DNA of 64,000 nt from Pachyseris speciosa (GCA_016490735.1 JAEMWC010000128.1:1092501-1156500), one strand, 5' to 3'. Counted from the first letter of the stretch, positions 1-12,127 are shown. The notes: generated from the letters alone by a model not told the origin. Numbers and translations: made by a program.

Positions 1-44
1 AGAGACAGCTACTTGTGTGGGACCAGAAGTAGCCGAGCCCCCAC

Positions 45-2069
45 TTGTGTCCCACCAATGTAACTGCTGTGGCAAAATCGAAACACAAGTCCCTTATCAA
101 CGCTGTGTGGTATTGCTGTAAAATATGTCAGAAAGAACAGTGGTCCCCCCATATGAAGATTTGCCAAGCAATTAAGCAGGTGTCACAAAGAGAGAATCTA
201 GCGACACCTGAAACCGCATTTATTAGCCACCTGACACCCACACAGCATGCAAAAGTTGTCAATCTAGTTGGAAGAAAATGTACAGTTAAGTGTTTACTTA
301 ATGACAATGAAGTTACTGCCTTATGGGACACTGGTGCCCAGGTCTCGATAATGACAAGAGGGATGCTAGAGGAAAAACTTCCAGGAACAGTGGCGAGAGA
401 TATATCAGAACTGATTAGTGTAGGACTTGACCTAACCGCGGCTAATGGAACCAAGATTCCCTTCATTGGATGGGCTGACGTGAGGGTGGGACTTCCTTCA
501 TCCGCAGAGGAGGTGCGAGATGTGCATGTTCCATTTCTGATTACAGTTGATCAGCTCGGAATGCCAATATTGGGCTACAATGTCATTGAAGAATTAGTAA
601 AGATGTCTAGTCAAGAAGAGTCTACATCAGGATTCAACACTTTAAGTGCTTTCAAAGAAGGATTTGCAGATAGTGATGAGAGGCAGCTGGAAGCTTTGAT
701 TAACTTGATTCAAGCGCCAAGTGATGATTACCTTTGCACTGTCCGAACATCAAAGAGAAACATTGTCATCCCGAGGGACCAAGTTGTTAATATGTCGTGC
801 AAGGCAAATACTGGGCCTGTGTCAGCAACGATGCCAGTTCTGTTTGAACCTGATGAAATGGCTCAGTGGCCAACTGGTCTCCAGATTTATGAAACGCTAA
901 AGACTGTGAAGAAGGGATCTGTGTCACGAATTGATATTAAAGTCCATAATACAAGTCAACATGACATTGTGCTCCCCAACCGCACCCCACAGGGAAGATT
1001 GCAGTTAGTTAAGTCTGTCACACCCGTGGAAGTCCGATTAGCCAAGGAGAAGGGGCCAGAAACTCAGCGTAAAGACAACTCATGCATCCCTACTGGAGTA
1101 GAAGATAAAGGACTTTGCAAGGAACCAGATAATGCTGTGCCTGAGGTTGACATGACTGGTCTGACAACAGAACAAAAGGAGGTAGTACAACGGATGTTGA
1201 AAGAAGAAGCCGCCACATTCGCAACAAATGAAGATCATATAGGGTGCATGGAAGGTCTTCAGATGGATATTGACTTGTCAGACAGTACTCCCGTTCAGCG
1301 GAATTACGTGTCGATCCCAAGGCCCCTTTATCAAGAAGTGAAGAGCTACCAGTACATTGAAGACCTAATGAACAAACAGTTCACCACCAAATCACAATCA
1401 TGTTATTCGTCACCGGTAGTATGTGTTAGGAAGAAGGATGACACTCTTCGCCTGTGTGTGGACTATTGGGAATTAAATCGTCGTACTGTTCCTGACAGAC
1501 ATCCTATTCCAAGAGTACAAGATACCCTGGATAGCTTAGGTGGTAATTCGTGGTTTAGCATTTTAGATCAGGGGAAGGCTGACGATCAGGGCTTCATAGC
1601 ACCAAAAAGCCGACCGTACACCACATTCATCACACCGTGGGGTTTATATGAATGGGTTCACATACCCTTCCGATTGACAAATGCACCCACAAATTTTCAA
1701 AGGTACATGGAACATTGCCTTGGCGAATTGAGAGATGAAATAGCCATTCCCTATTTAGATGATGTCATCGTTTTTAGCCAGTCCTTCGAGGAACATGTGG
1801 AACACTTGCGAAAAGTAGTCAAGCGCCTCTGGCAGCAAGGTATCAAACTCAAGCCGTCAAAATGTAAACTGTTTCGCAGAGAAATTTGTTCCCTAGGACG
1901 TATTGTTTCCAAAGATGGATACAGAGTGGACCCGAGCGGTATAACTGCTGACTATCCTTGCAGAAAAGAAGCCAAAAACTGTTGGGGAAGTGAGACAGTT
2001 AATTGGATTCCTGAGTTACTATCGCCGTTATATTCCCAATTTTGCTTGTCTTGCCAAGCCTTTGTATGA
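45..2069 (+). pseudogene. Ty3/gypsy pol: aspartic protease and reverse transcriptase (decayed)
   Basis: Replication polyprotein of an LTR retrotransposon. The protease has the active-site string WDTGAQVS near residue 95. The reverse transcriptase follows from about residue 420, with [18 protein letters not shown] (usually DYR.LN), then [11 protein letters not shown] (the YLDD catalytic box) and the [10 protein letters not shown] region. Cys/His-rich residues lie just upstream in another frame (CNCCGK, positions 55-105), so the gag-pol junction is already frameshifted and the gag lies outside the window. The RT frame is lost at about 1950-1985, where the coding potential moves to another frame. 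The element is broken and read here as a fossil. Assignment to the gypsy group rests on protease-RT-RNase H-integrase order. Confidence 0.9.
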
Positions 2070-2626
2070 ACTGTTAAACAAGCCAAAATCTGCAAGTAAA
2101 TCCAAGTATACTACGAGGAGGGCCACCGACAAAAGGAATGGTCAGTTATCATTTGCAACACCAATTATGTGGACAGAAAACCATCAACAGTCATTGAGAG
2201 AACGCATTGGATATCTGACTAATCCACCGATTATGGCCTATCCCGATTATGAAAAACCATTTATCGTTCACACGGATGCATGTAATGATGGCCTTGGTGG
2301 GGTCCTCTATCAGCGATAGGATGGGAAAACCAGAGTCATCGCATATGTGTCCCACACTCTGACACCTGCAGAGAAGAACTATAACCTTCATGCCAGAAAA
2401 CTCGAATTCCTGGCCTTGAAATGGGTGGTGTCGGATCAATTTCGGGATTATCTATATTACGCACCCGAATTCACAGTGTATACAGATAACAATCCACTGA
2501 CATATATACTGACTTCTGCGAAGCTGAATGCAACAAGCTTGTGCTGGGTTGGAGAACAAGCAGATTTTAGGTTCCAAGTGAAATATCGTCCAGACAAGTC
2601 TAATAGCAATGCTGACACGCTGTCGT
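1990..2626 (+). pseudogene. Ty3/gypsy pol: RT connection and RNase H
   Basis: Continuation of the upstream pol in two pieces. The RT thumb carries [16 protein letters not shown]. RNase H follows, with FIVHTDACNDGLGGVLYQR containing the first catalytic Asp, then FRDYLYYAPEFTVYTDNNPLTYIL and the terminal YRPDKSNSNADTLS. A TAG at 2317-2319 interrupts the RNase H domain directly after the YQR motif, and a TGA at 2626-2628 ends it. The RNase H would remove RNA template during reverse transcription. With two stops the protein cannot be made intact. Confidence 0.88.
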
Positions 2627-2628
2627 GA

Positions 2629-3781
2629 TTGCCTCTGAACATTGAAGATTACATGGCCATGTGCAGTGAAAGAAGCAGTTTAGAGGTCGTACAAGCAACT
2701 ATCTGTTCCATGCAGTTTCAAAGTCAAGGTGACTTTCTGTGGCTAACGGCTTTAACTGATTTGATTACAGACCTAGATGACGACCACATTGACCTCAAGC
2801 AAGCGCAAGAATTGGATCCAGTGATTAGCAGGGTTGTGCACGTCATACAATCAGGGAAGCGACCTTCAGTCAGAGAAAGTAAAGGTGAATCTAGGGAGTT
2901 ACAGCTGCTACTGTTCGAGTGAAACAAACTGATCCTGGGAAGCGACAATGTATTGTATCGTAAAACAAGCACCAACGAACAGGTTGTATTACCCCGGAAC
3001 CTTCATAGGATTGTTCTTAAAGAACTGCATGAGGACATGGGCCACTTGGGTGCTGAAAGAGTGTTTCATTTGGCAAAAGCAAGGTTTTACTGGCCCCACA
3101 TGAAAAACGATATCACACACTATGTTACCAAAGTATGTAGATGCATCAAACAAAAACCACCTGTGGTCAAGCAGCGAGAACCACTTAACCCAATTGTCAC
3201 GACAGCACCTTTTCAAATGGTCTCACTGGATTTCCTCCATGTTGAAGCAAGCGCAGGAGGCTATCAGTACATCTTAGTAGTGATGGATCACTTTACTCGG
3301 TATGCTCAAGCTTACACAACCAAAGATAAGTCTGCAAAGACAGCAGCAGAGAGGGTATACAATCCACCATGATCAAGGCGGTGAATTTGAGAACAAACTG
3401 TTTTACAATCTGGATAAACTTCTTGGAACTCGCCATTAAAGGGCTACCCCGTACCACCCCCAGGGGAATGGTCAGGTTGAACGCTTCAACAGGACATTAC
3501 TTTCAATGCTCCAGACTATGCCAGAAAAGCACAAGTCAATGTGGCGTGATCACCTAAACAAAGTAGTACATGCATATAACTGCACGAAGAATGACTCGAC
3601 AGGTTACGCCCCATTTTTCCTTCTATTTGGCAGACCTCTGCGTCTCCCAATTGATCTGATGTTTAACCTTAAACCACCCACTGGATTTAGTTCATATCCA
3701 GAATATGTTAGGAAGTGGCGACATGCTATGTCAGAAGCCTACAAGATAGCTTCAGAAACTGCCCAGCAGAATGCTCAGTGA
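2629..3781 (+). pseudogene. Ty3/gypsy pol: integrase (decayed)
   Basis: Integrase of the same element, which would insert the cDNA copy into the host chromosome. The zinc-binding head reads HEDMGHLGAERV...FYWPHMKNDITHYV..VCRC, with the second Cys pair spaced one residue apart instead of the usual two. The catalytic core gives LDFLHVEAS (first Asp) near 3228. The second Asp (HDQGGEFEN) is at about 3368, in a new frame after a frameshift. The QGNGQVERFNR motif with the catalytic Glu is near 3460 in yet another frame. The 3506-3781 piece holds the post-catalytic WRDHLNKVVHAYNCT and FFLLFGRPLRLPIDLMF strings. At least three frame changes or stops make it a fossil. Confidence 0.88.
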
Positions 3782-3805
3782 GGAAAGAAACAGTATGACA
3801 AGAAG

Positions 3806-4438
3806 GTGCAACACATCGTACTTATGCCTGGAGACAGAGTGCTTGTTCAAAACCTGAGTGAGCGAGGCGGACCAGGAAAACTGAGGTCATACTGGGAAAA
3901 CGAGGTACACATAGTTGTGGAACAGAAGGGCAATGGCACGCCAGTCTACGAGGTCCGACCAGAATCGGGAACTCCCCACACCACAACTTACTGCTACTAT
4001 GTACTTACTTACCTGTGGGCGAATCCAACCTACAAGTTTCTCAAACCTCCCGAAGTGGTCGTAGACAACCTAAGTGGATGCAGGTGCCAAAGAACAAGCA
4101 GTCTGCCCAAGACTCGTGCACGGCTAGCCAAGACGAAGACAACTGCGATAAAGATATACCATCACTTGTACCCAGCCAACTGCAACCGTGTATCCAGACC
4201 GGTGACAGTGAGCACTCTTTCGCAGAACTGTGGGTCAACCAAGACTCTCCAGTTATTGGCAACAACAATCACCGTGTACAGGAGGATGTCTCCGAGCCAC
4301 CTAATGATGATGCACCAACCGAGAGTATCCATGCGACTTTTGAGGCAGCCAGTGAGTCAGAGCAATCCAGCATCCTGGAAACCAAAGACTCTGGGGAACA
4401 ACATCCACAAAGGCTTCGGTGAGCCCCTGTCCGTCTGA
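3806..4438 (+). pseudogene. Ty3/gypsy pol C-terminal tail
   Basis: Start of the integrase C-terminal region: [34 protein letters not shown] is the GPY/F-type subdomain (R.GGPGKL..YW) of gypsy integrases. Downstream, two frames stay open across 4015-4438. The frame from 4015 ([16 protein letters not shown]..., acidic, Ser/Thr-rich) looks more like the original tail, implying a frameshift near 4010. No catalytic function is expected here; the subdomain contacts target DNA or chromatin in this family. Confidence 0.7.
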
Positions 4439-4921
4439 CATACAATGTTCCAGGCCAGCCTGTGTACTACCCTGCCGTAACTACTAACACACATTCTGTT
4501 TCAGGGCCAACATACCCAGCTCATGTATCCTTTGGGTCGACACCTCCATATCTACCGTCAAGGCATTGGCCGCAGTATGGACTACCCATCCAACCCATGT
4601 ATTATTTCTGTGCTTGAATACACCTTGAAGAGGTGCACACCATGAATACTAGGATATGAACAATATGTTTGTTTTAAATTTAAAAAAAAAAGGAATTGAC
4701 CAAGTGAACATGTTTTATATTAACAAACGAGCGCCAGGCTCTTAAGGATCTATTCCTTCAAACCCAAGAGGCACTAGCTGTTGCCGAAGAACAGAACATT
4801 GAAACTAGTTGCATAAAGGACACTGTGGACCTGCGCAACCCACAGATGTAGACCTACGTATGGCAGTCAAGTGTAAAAATCAGTATGATGTAAACAGAGG
4901 TTCAAATTTCGACAAAGACAA
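4439..4921 (+). other. 3' untranslated part of the gypsy element
   Basis: Non-coding stretch between the end of pol and the 3' LTR. I find no domain in any frame. It contains a 13-base A/T-rich run near 4676-4690 and proline-rich codon remnants (4440-4620) that could be the last piece of the decayed pol tail. Confidence 0.5.
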
Positions 4922-5501
4922 TTTTTTTAGGGGGGGAGTGTGATAGTTAGGTCCCAGGCCCCAAACGGGCGTAATTCCCCCATAGGCCCTTGTGGTCGGA
5001 GAATCAACGAAAAAGCACATGGTCAAAATATGTTTTGGTTTTGCTGTATAGTTCGCCGTGTTGCGAAGGTAAAACTGGCTCCCCTAAGTTTTATCGAGGT
5101 CAAGAGTTACAGATGCACCCTTAAGGGGTGCGCTGGATCCCCATAAACACACATGGGTTGGCCAGCATGCAAAAAAGCAAATTGTTGTAGGTCACGTAGA
5201 AATCCTGACTGCAAAAGCATGGATGCATCATGTTTTCTGCCCTCTGTAAGAAATCAAAGAAAAGCTGGTTGTGATCAAAACCTTTAACATTTGTTTACTT
5301 GTACATATACGGCATACAGTAAGCTAAGCTTACATTACATAACCTCGTGTTAAATGATGTGGAAGGTTAATACCATAAAATTCAGGTCTTACCTACTGGA
5401 CCACACATATTTGCAATCAAGCCATTGGGTAAAACAAGTGACTGAAATTTTAAAGCATGTACCCACTTGTGTCCGTTGTGCAGTGTAGCGGCTGAGTACC
5501 C
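4922..5501 (+). repeat. Polypurine tract and 3' LTR of the gypsy element
   Basis: A T-run followed by AGGGGGGGAG (4929-4938) forms a clear polypurine tract, the plus-strand primer of LTR retrotransposons. It is followed immediately by TGTGATAGTTAGG at 4939, the expected TG start of an LTR. The 3' end of the LTR is not determined because the 5' LTR lies outside the window. It probably ends before the next element begins near 5502. Confidence 0.6.
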
Positions 5502-5725
5502 TGTTACTTCTTTTTGCACCCTTTCGGGTCATATGACCTTATCGCTAGCCTCGAGGGTCAGTAGTTTTGAAGGTGATTTACTCTGAGTTACGAAGCGTAA
5601 TATTTTGCGAGTGTTTTTGGTCATTAGTCATTGTTGTAAGTCGCATTTCCCTTTGTTGATTGTCAAGTGGAAGTGGCGCAATAAACACAAAAGGCTTCAT
5701 CAACCGAGTGAGTTTGTTCCTTACA
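5502..5725 (+). repeat. Candidate 5' LTR of the BEL/Pao element
   Basis: A 224-bp stretch starting TGTTACTTC and ending TTCCTTACA, placed 230 bp upstream of the BEL gag start. It contains a possible polyadenylation signal (AATAAA at about 5681). Only the TG...CA ends and the position support it; no second copy is in the window because the element is 3' truncated. Confidence 0.3.
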
Positions 5726-5953
5726 GTAACTCAGATTTGTCAGCTTCTTGGTTTTGGATTGGATGTGCAAGTTGTTTGGATTTAGTTGTGGGAGTATTTA
5801 CCTTTGGACGTCACCAGCTCATCAAAATTTGGTTTAAGTATCCTTTCTTCATTTTATTTGATGTCATTTAACGACATGGGATGTGATATTTGTGCTTCGG
5901 AAGGGCAAGTGTACAATTGTTGAAGCTCTGCGTATGGTATTTATCGAAGTGAA

Positions 5954-8018
5954 ATGTCGGTGAGTGAAGGTCGCCAAGATGAAGGAGTGTTTAAGCCGCT
6001 CGATCAAGCAGGGCCTTCAATAGGAATGCCACTTTGCGAGCCACAGGCTAATTCTATGGTATTGGAAACTGTTCAACTGGATTCTGGCTTCGTGACTAAA
6101 TCACATGATGCGTCATATTTTACTTTGGAGGAGAACATGGAAATCTCCGAGAAAAATAGGAATGGACACGGAATATTGGAATTGGATGAAACTGTGGTTG
6201 AAAGTTCAAGCGTTAAGGGTGCGTCTGCTATTGTTGAAGTAGTCAAAGTGAAGAGACTACCCAAGGTAACTGACAAAGGTAAAGCCTACCGACTCAGTCA
6301 GAACATCAGTGAACGAAAGAAACTCAAAAGAGAAATGCAAACTCAGATTGCCAATATTGAAACTCTTATGGGTCTGGACAAAAATGTGGAACTGGTAAGT
6401 GCTGAAACCCTGAAACTTAATGAACGTTTTAAGGTGTTTGGTGATCTCCATGAAGGGATTCAAGAACTCTTAACCCAAGAGGAGCAAGTGTTTGACAGTC
6501 ACCATTACAGTGACATGCAGCAGGAAGTATTTTTCTTTCGTGAAAGGGTTAAGGAATGGATGACTAATGCTGGTAAACGAATTAGACAGGATCAAACTGA
6601 CAAATTGTCTACCAAATTGAGTGTCAAATCTAAGAGCTTGAAGTCTTCACAGGTGTCAGTTACCTCCTCAAGGGCAAGAGCCCTTGAAGCCAGAGCAAAG
6701 CATGCAGAGTTGGAGTCGAGAATTGCACAACTTGATCGTGTTGAGGCTGCTAGAAAGGAGGCAGAAAGGGTTAAATTGATGGCCGAATGGGCTGCCGCCG
6801 CTGCTGTGAGCAAAGTGTATGAAGATGCTGTTAAAGAAGATAATGAACAATATTTAGCCTCTGATGACTCCGACAATGATGACCCAGACATACATTGCTC
6901 CAGTGTAAAGAAGAGATTGCATAGTTTTGAGATTCAAGATCCCCCTTAAAGAAAGAAGAACTGAAAATCCAAACAGCAGCAGCTGTAGACCTGATGAAAC
7001 CAGTCGATCTCACTAGGAAACAGTCAACAGCTACCCTGAATCCTGATGCACGAGAATTTGCTCTCCCACTCTCAACTTCACAGCATGTTGTTGATAATGC
7101 TAGTGTGGGTGCCATGAATCCTGTAATTGCTGAAAGAGAAGGTGGCAGCACTACAAGGATTAAGCAAGAGCCTCAGCCATCTTTCTGGGAACGGATGGAG
7201 TTGAGAATGTCTCCACCACCACCTTCACCTGCTCCATTTGACGTGATCCAGCCCAGTACCTGCGGTTTAGAGCAAATTTCAAAGATGAAGTGGAGAGCAA
7301 ATTGTCGTTAAGTGACAGTGAGAAAATGAACTATTTATTGGCCTACACCACTGGAAGAGCACGAAAAGCTATTGAAACCTATCAAGGACTTCCAAATTGT
7401 TGCCAACTCGCCTTAAAAGTTTTGAAACAAAGGTTTGGTCAAAATGCCATGGTCGTAGAAGCTCTAAAATCGTCAGTCATTGGTGGGCCAAGGATAGGGG
7501 CTGGTGACAGTGAAGCCCTTCTTGCTCTTTCTGATAAGATTCAGAACTGTTGCTGGGCAATGGTTGAACTGCAATCAAGTGAGCTTGACTGCACAACAAA
7601 TTTGAAGCAGATATATGGCCGTTTACCAGACCATCTGCAAAGCAAGTGGCGAAAAATTGCAAGGTTATACTGTGATAGGAGCAATGGTAGAGAACCAACG
7701 TTGAGCGAGCTCAGCCACTTCATAAGTACAGAGGCGCTAATTGAAAATGATCCAGTGTATGGTAAACATGGCAGCACAGTTAAGTTTAAAGGTGACAATC
7801 TCAAGAAATCGGCATTTCATCCCAGAAGGGGAAACAGGGCATCAATTGCTACTCTGGCAACAAACGTAAACGAGCAAAATGAGGTCAAAAGGAAAGCTCT
7901 CCATGTAGGAGAAGTTTGTAAAGTTTGCAAGCGACCACACAAGATTCCAAATGTTTTGTTTTCTTGGCTAAGAGTGTGTGTTGAGTGTGTGTTTTCCAAG
8001 TTTAACGCACTTTGTTAG
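5954..8018 (+). pseudogene. BEL/Pao gag region (DUF1759-type) with coiled coil
   Basis: Structural protein of a BEL/Pao retrotransposon, in three overlapping frames (5954-6949, 6994-7311, 7290-8018). The first part is charged and ends in a long alpha-helical heptad-like segment (ARALEARAKHAELESRIA... onward), as in BEL gags. The piece from 7290 matches the DUF1759 gag domain: LSDSEKMNYLLAYTTGRARKAIETY, then LKVLKQRFG and LKQIYGRLPDHLQSKW. A cysteine string, CKVCKRPHK, near 7918 is the start of a zinc knuckle, after which the frame is lost. At least two frameshifts (about 6950 and 7300) break it. The start at 5954 is chosen because it is the first ATG of the long frame. Confidence 0.85.
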
Positions 8019-9043
8019 CGATGTCTTTCCTCTTCCCATTTGCAAAGAACGGATGTATGGAGAAGGACTGTGCTTACCCCTTAAATCACCATTCGTTGTT
8101 ACACTTAAGTGCCGTGACACCAAACCAAATCAGTGAAGATAACAGGAATGTTGAACAAAGTTCTCCTCAAGGAACAGACCTGCCTGTACATAAGGCAACT
8201 ACTAGAGACTGTAAAAGAGGCTTTGTACTGCTCAAGGTTGTCCCACTTTGTGTTGTGTCTGAAAATGGAACAGTTGTCACTACTTATGGTTTGTTGGACA
8301 CAGCTGCTGTCAGTTCAATGATTACGTCTCGCTTCGCAACAAGATTGCAACTTCAAGAAGTCCCAGAAAGAGTCAGCATTAACACCGTAACTCATAAGAG
8401 TCATGACTGTGAGCTGTCCAAGGTGAAATTCACGATCACCCCTACCAGTCAAGACGGCCCTTGTTTACCTGTTCATCATGCTCTAACAGTTGAAGATTTA
8501 AATGTGTCTGGTCGTTACTGCCCGAATCAGCTGGACCTGTCGGAGTGACCACATCTGAAGGAATTAGAGTTGCCTGGTGTTTCTGTAGATGTCAATGAAG
8601 TGTCCGTCCTTATAGGTCAAGATATACCACAGGCACATATTATCCTTCATTGTTGGGGGGACAATCCTCAAAGTCAACCATATGGAACAAAGACACCATT
8701 TGGATGGTGCGTGGCTGGGCCGACAAATCGAAGGGAGGACAGCTTCAAGCCAGTTGCAATCTCTGTGTTTGAATTTGATTGGGCCGAGGACAAGCCAGTT
8801 ATGAACCTCAACCAGCAAGTCGAGAAGTTCTGGGCCTACGAGTCTTATGGATTTAGGAACACCAGTGACGGTTCCAACAGCATTGAAGATGATAGGGGTC
8901 AAGAAATCTTGCACGCCATAACCAGATTGCAGGATGGGAGATATGAAGTAGGCCTCCTGTGGCGAAACAGGAATTTTGGGCTGCCAAACAACAGACCGCA
9001 AGCTGAGAGGAGATTGCGTGACCCAGCATTTGCTGATCAATAG
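8012..9043 (+). pseudogene. BEL/Pao protease region (DUF1758-type)
   Basis: Aspartic protease of the BEL element. The active-site region reads YGLLDTAAVSSMITSRFA near 8290, where DTAA stands for the usual D[ST]GA/DSAA. The downstream part in the second frame (8570-9043) gives VLIGQDIPQAHI and TPFGWCVAGPTN, the typical end of this domain before the reverse transcriptase linker. A TGA at about 8546 and a shift to the next frame split it. It would process the gag-pol polyprotein. Confidence 0.82.
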
Positions 9044-9403
9044 AGTAGTAATGAGTGACTACATCGACAAATGATACGTTGTTAAATTGTCCAACAAAGA
9101 AGCAGCTTCTACCCCTAACCATACCTGGTACCTCCCTCAACATGTGTGATCAACCCAAACAAGTCTAAAATCAGAGTTGTGTATGGCGCAGCTGCAGAGT
9201 ATGGTGCAACGTCACTAAATGAGGAACTGTTGCAACAGCTTAACAATTCTCTCATTGGTGTTCTGTTTCGGTTTAGAAAGGACGAAGTAGCTGTTGCGTC
9301 TGATATTGAAAGTATGTTCCACAGAGTTGCTTGTACTGAGGACGATACAGATGCTCTCCGCTTTCTCTGGTGGAGTGAAAGCATGGATAATAATAATATT
9401 TAA
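9044..9403 (+). pseudogene. BEL/Pao reverse transcriptase, N-terminal fragment
   Basis: Beginning of a BEL-type RT: KSKIRVVYGAAAEYGATSLNEELL (usually KVR.VFD.S......SLN..L), then DEVAVASDIESMFHRVAC with the first catalytic Asp, and DALRFLWW. The domain stops abruptly near 9390, where a (TAA)n-type repeat begins, so palm motifs B and C, RNase H and integrase are missing. The element is 3' truncated. Confidence 0.85.
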
Positions 9404-9536
9404 TATTTATATTGCGCATTTTCTATAAAATAATCAAATGCGCATTACAGACATTACAATACATTTCAAATGAATTAAAAATAAAACCTACTTACAATTA
9501 CTATGAAATCAAAAAGACGAAAACTACACTATTAGC
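9388..9536. repeat. AT-rich dispersed repeat at the BEL break
   Basis: Starts with ATAATAATAATATTTAATA and carries two near copies of TGCGCATT. It interrupts the BEL RT. The simple-repeat start suggests a retroposon tail or a short DNA element. I cannot classify it further. Confidence 0.4.
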
Positions 9537-9540
9537 AATT

Positions 9541-9750
9541 GAAGGGCTGGGGGCATAAACTGCCTATGTAGAGTTTTAGGTGTTTTTTTGCATACGTTAT
9601 TTCTCGAGAACGAATAAGAAATCAGTGAAAAAAAAATACGAGACAATGTTTTTGAATCAAAATGCAGTTCACATGCAAAAATTGAACAAATCCAAGCGAA
9701 ATCAAAAAAGGCTGAAAATTCCACATAGGCAGTTTATGCCCCCAGCCTTC
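9541..9750 (+). mobile_element. 210-bp MITE, copy 1
   Basis: Terminal inverted repeats of about 30 bp: GAAGGGCTGGGGGCATAAAC at the left and GTTTATGCCCCCAGCCTTC at the right, separated by an AT-rich core. A second copy of exactly the same length and with matching ends lies at 22322-22531, with its core in the opposite orientation. It has no coding capacity. The superfamily is not clear. Confidence 0.8.
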
Positions 9751-10779
9751 ATGAAGTTAAGCTAATTTGTATGCGTACCGTATTAATATTCATACGTGAA
9801 TTATGTGAACATTTGTGAAGAGTAAAACTAAAACTGGACGTGAAATGATTGATGGGTAGAAAGGATTGTTTGATAGTGTGACGTAGACTATAAATTTGGC
9901 GGTTAAAACATCGATTAAGCTCACCAGATACGAAACTTATGTGAGTGCTGGAGCTGTGGATTGCTACTTATTATTATAAACTGCATTATCGGTTTGCCTT
10001 CCCACCTGGTGATCGAAAGACATCATGAAAGTCCGGAGATCCGCAAGTTTTTAACGCTTCTGAAAGAATCCAGTTAGGGTTTTCTCTGTGCTTACCAAAT
10101 CATGATGAGATCTAAGCTTAAGTTGACTGTCGGGTTTTGGAGTACAGAGAAGAAGCAAGGCGGAAAAAGTCTGAAAACAACTCTCATCTCAAAAGCGGCG
10201 TGTCGTTGCTAGTCTTGGTCCATTTCTCAAAGGTTGCTGTGCTGAAAGCTTGGAAAGCAAGAGTGGTTTTTGGACTTTTAGGCAAAAACTCTGTTTGAAG
10301 AGTCCTATTGTTCGCGCTTGGAGCAGACAATGATCCCAGAATTCATTGCGGTCAAAGAGGGCGCTGCCTGAAGTCAAAAACTCTTGAGGGAGGCAGTGGG
10401 TTGGGGCAGATTATTACTTGTTTTCAGTAAAAGCTCTACCTTATAAAATGACTTTGAAAACTGTCTAGCTGCTGCACCGAGGTTTCCATTGTTCATTAAT
10501 TTTGAAGAGCGCATTTTTTGAAACCACTCATGACATGAAATCCCAGCTTGCTTTTACTGTTAGCCGTGAAATAGTTGGTTGAAACCAATCCTAAGACTTC
10601 GGAAAAACAACTGAGAATTCATTTGGCATGAAGTGAAGTCTGCCCGATTCGATGAGTATCTTGAACACAATCCATGGAAAAGTTGCATTGGCACGCATGG
10701 CAAACATTCAAAGCAATATTAAGCGGTACTCCTCGCGATTCGTCTGTGTGAATCAGATGTAAGTAAACAACGGATGATA
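9751..10779. other. No recognisable gene
   Basis: About 1 kb with only short open frames. Nothing resembles a known domain, repeat or RNA gene. Confidence 0.4.
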
Positions 10780-10950
10780 ACGTGAATGATCGCCGCAGTT
10801 ATGAACACAACTTAAGCAGTAGTGAAACCAAAAAACAAACAAAAACAAAACAAAACGAAAAAAAAACCGCTTGTATGGGATTCGAACCCACAACCTCTGC
10901 GAAACCAATGAATTGCTCTAACATCCGCGCTTGTTGGTTCGTAATATATC
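10780..10950 (-). repeat. tRNA-derived SINE (partial)
   Basis: Read on the minus strand it has a tRNA-like promoter: an A-box-like stretch near 10935 and a B box GGTTCGAATCC around 10880-10890, followed by a T-rich spacer and the body (GAATGATCGCCGCAGTTATGAAC on the plus strand at 10783). The body resembles the sequence around 30600-30680, so the same repeat family occurs twice. The acceptor stem does not pair, so it is not a functional tRNA gene. Confidence 0.55.
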
Positions 10951-11560
10951 CGTGACTGATGAACAAGTGAGAATGAATATTTGGTAAACACGCTGCCGAA
11001 TTTTAATACATAAATCACTTTTGCATTGATCGCCTCGGGTTTTTGCTTCTATGGAGGCTAATAAACTACAGCAAAAAGTATTATCACGTGAGATAAACAT
11101 TTGTGCACGACTACAGTCATTGCGATGAGACAATCCATCACGCGGCATAATGGGATTGAATTTCATGCAAATTTTTTTACGTTTTGGAAGCAAGTTAATT
11201 TCACAAAAGAGTTAAGTATTTCTGTCAAATTCTTTCACTGTTGTCATTTACATTAATTTTTATAAGATTTTCATTCCTCTGCTTTCCACTTAACGATGAA
11301 AATGAATCCATCAAAAGCGTTTCAACTGCCGAAACCACACGCAAGTTTTAATTTACTACGCAACACAACGTTCTGAGTAAACGAAACACGACGGAAAACA
11401 GCGTACTCTTAGGACTCCTAATTTTTGCCCTAGAACATCTTATTAACTCAAATGTTTGGTGTAGGTCACCAATAGGAGTTGCCTTGCCAAAAAGTTTCTT
11501 CAAGTCAAACAGCCGTCTTTAATATTTTGAGATTTTTTAGCCATCTGCAAGCTTTTTGCG
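10951..11560. other. No recognisable gene
   Basis: AT-rich, with short open frames only and no recognisable feature. Confidence 0.35.
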
Positions 11561-11741
11561 TACTGATTTAGAATCAACTGAGGTTTTTGTATGCTGGGTT
11601 TCAGATGTACACTGTATTTAAGACAAACAACCGACTTTAGCCCTGTGTTATATCGGCCAAAGCCTTTCTGAAAGAACTTAGAGTCAACCAAGGCAACTAG
11701 GCACTGTTTTTTCAACTCGGACTCAAACAACCGCGCTTTCT

Positions 11742-11830
11742 CTAACTTTAACGCTAGCATTAACGTTAACATTAACACTAACCCTAACCATGTCCCTAAC
11801 CTTATCCCTAGCCGAAGCTCTAACCCTAAT
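11742..11830. repeat. Degenerate telomere-like repeats
   Basis: A run of CTAACC/CCCTAA variants (CACTAACCCTAACC, CCCTAACCTTATCCCTAG). This is a decayed interstitial version of the metazoan TTAGGG repeat, ending just outside the left end of the giant element. Confidence 0.6.
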
Positions 11831-12127
11831 GTTAAAGTGCCTATCACCCTTAGCGAAATTCCTTTTTTCTTAAAAGTAGACATCAAATACAAGGAACAGA
11901 ATTGGATTTGATGTTGTTCGCGATTTTTAAAACGCGATCGAAATCACAGTTTTCGAAGTAAAAGAGGCGCCTTAAGGGGGCTGGCACTAGCAAGATGTGT
12001 GACGTCAACCCGGTACCTTGGCGATAACAACACAACATAACACAAGAAAGAAACAGGATGCGAACAGCCAGTTGAAGTGAATAACAGTCTTGTGCTCTTC
12101 AGTTTCTAGTTAGCTATCTGCGGGAAA

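Noticed and set aside
5605..5871. 88-residue protein upstream of the BEL gag
   Set aside because: Lies in the probable LTR and leader; no domain.
10861..10950. Functional tRNA gene on the minus strand
   Set aside because: B box present but the acceptor stem does not pair and there is a SINE body attached.
11500..11892. 130-residue minus-strand protein rich in Leu-Gly
   Set aside because: Translation of degenerate telomere-like repeats.
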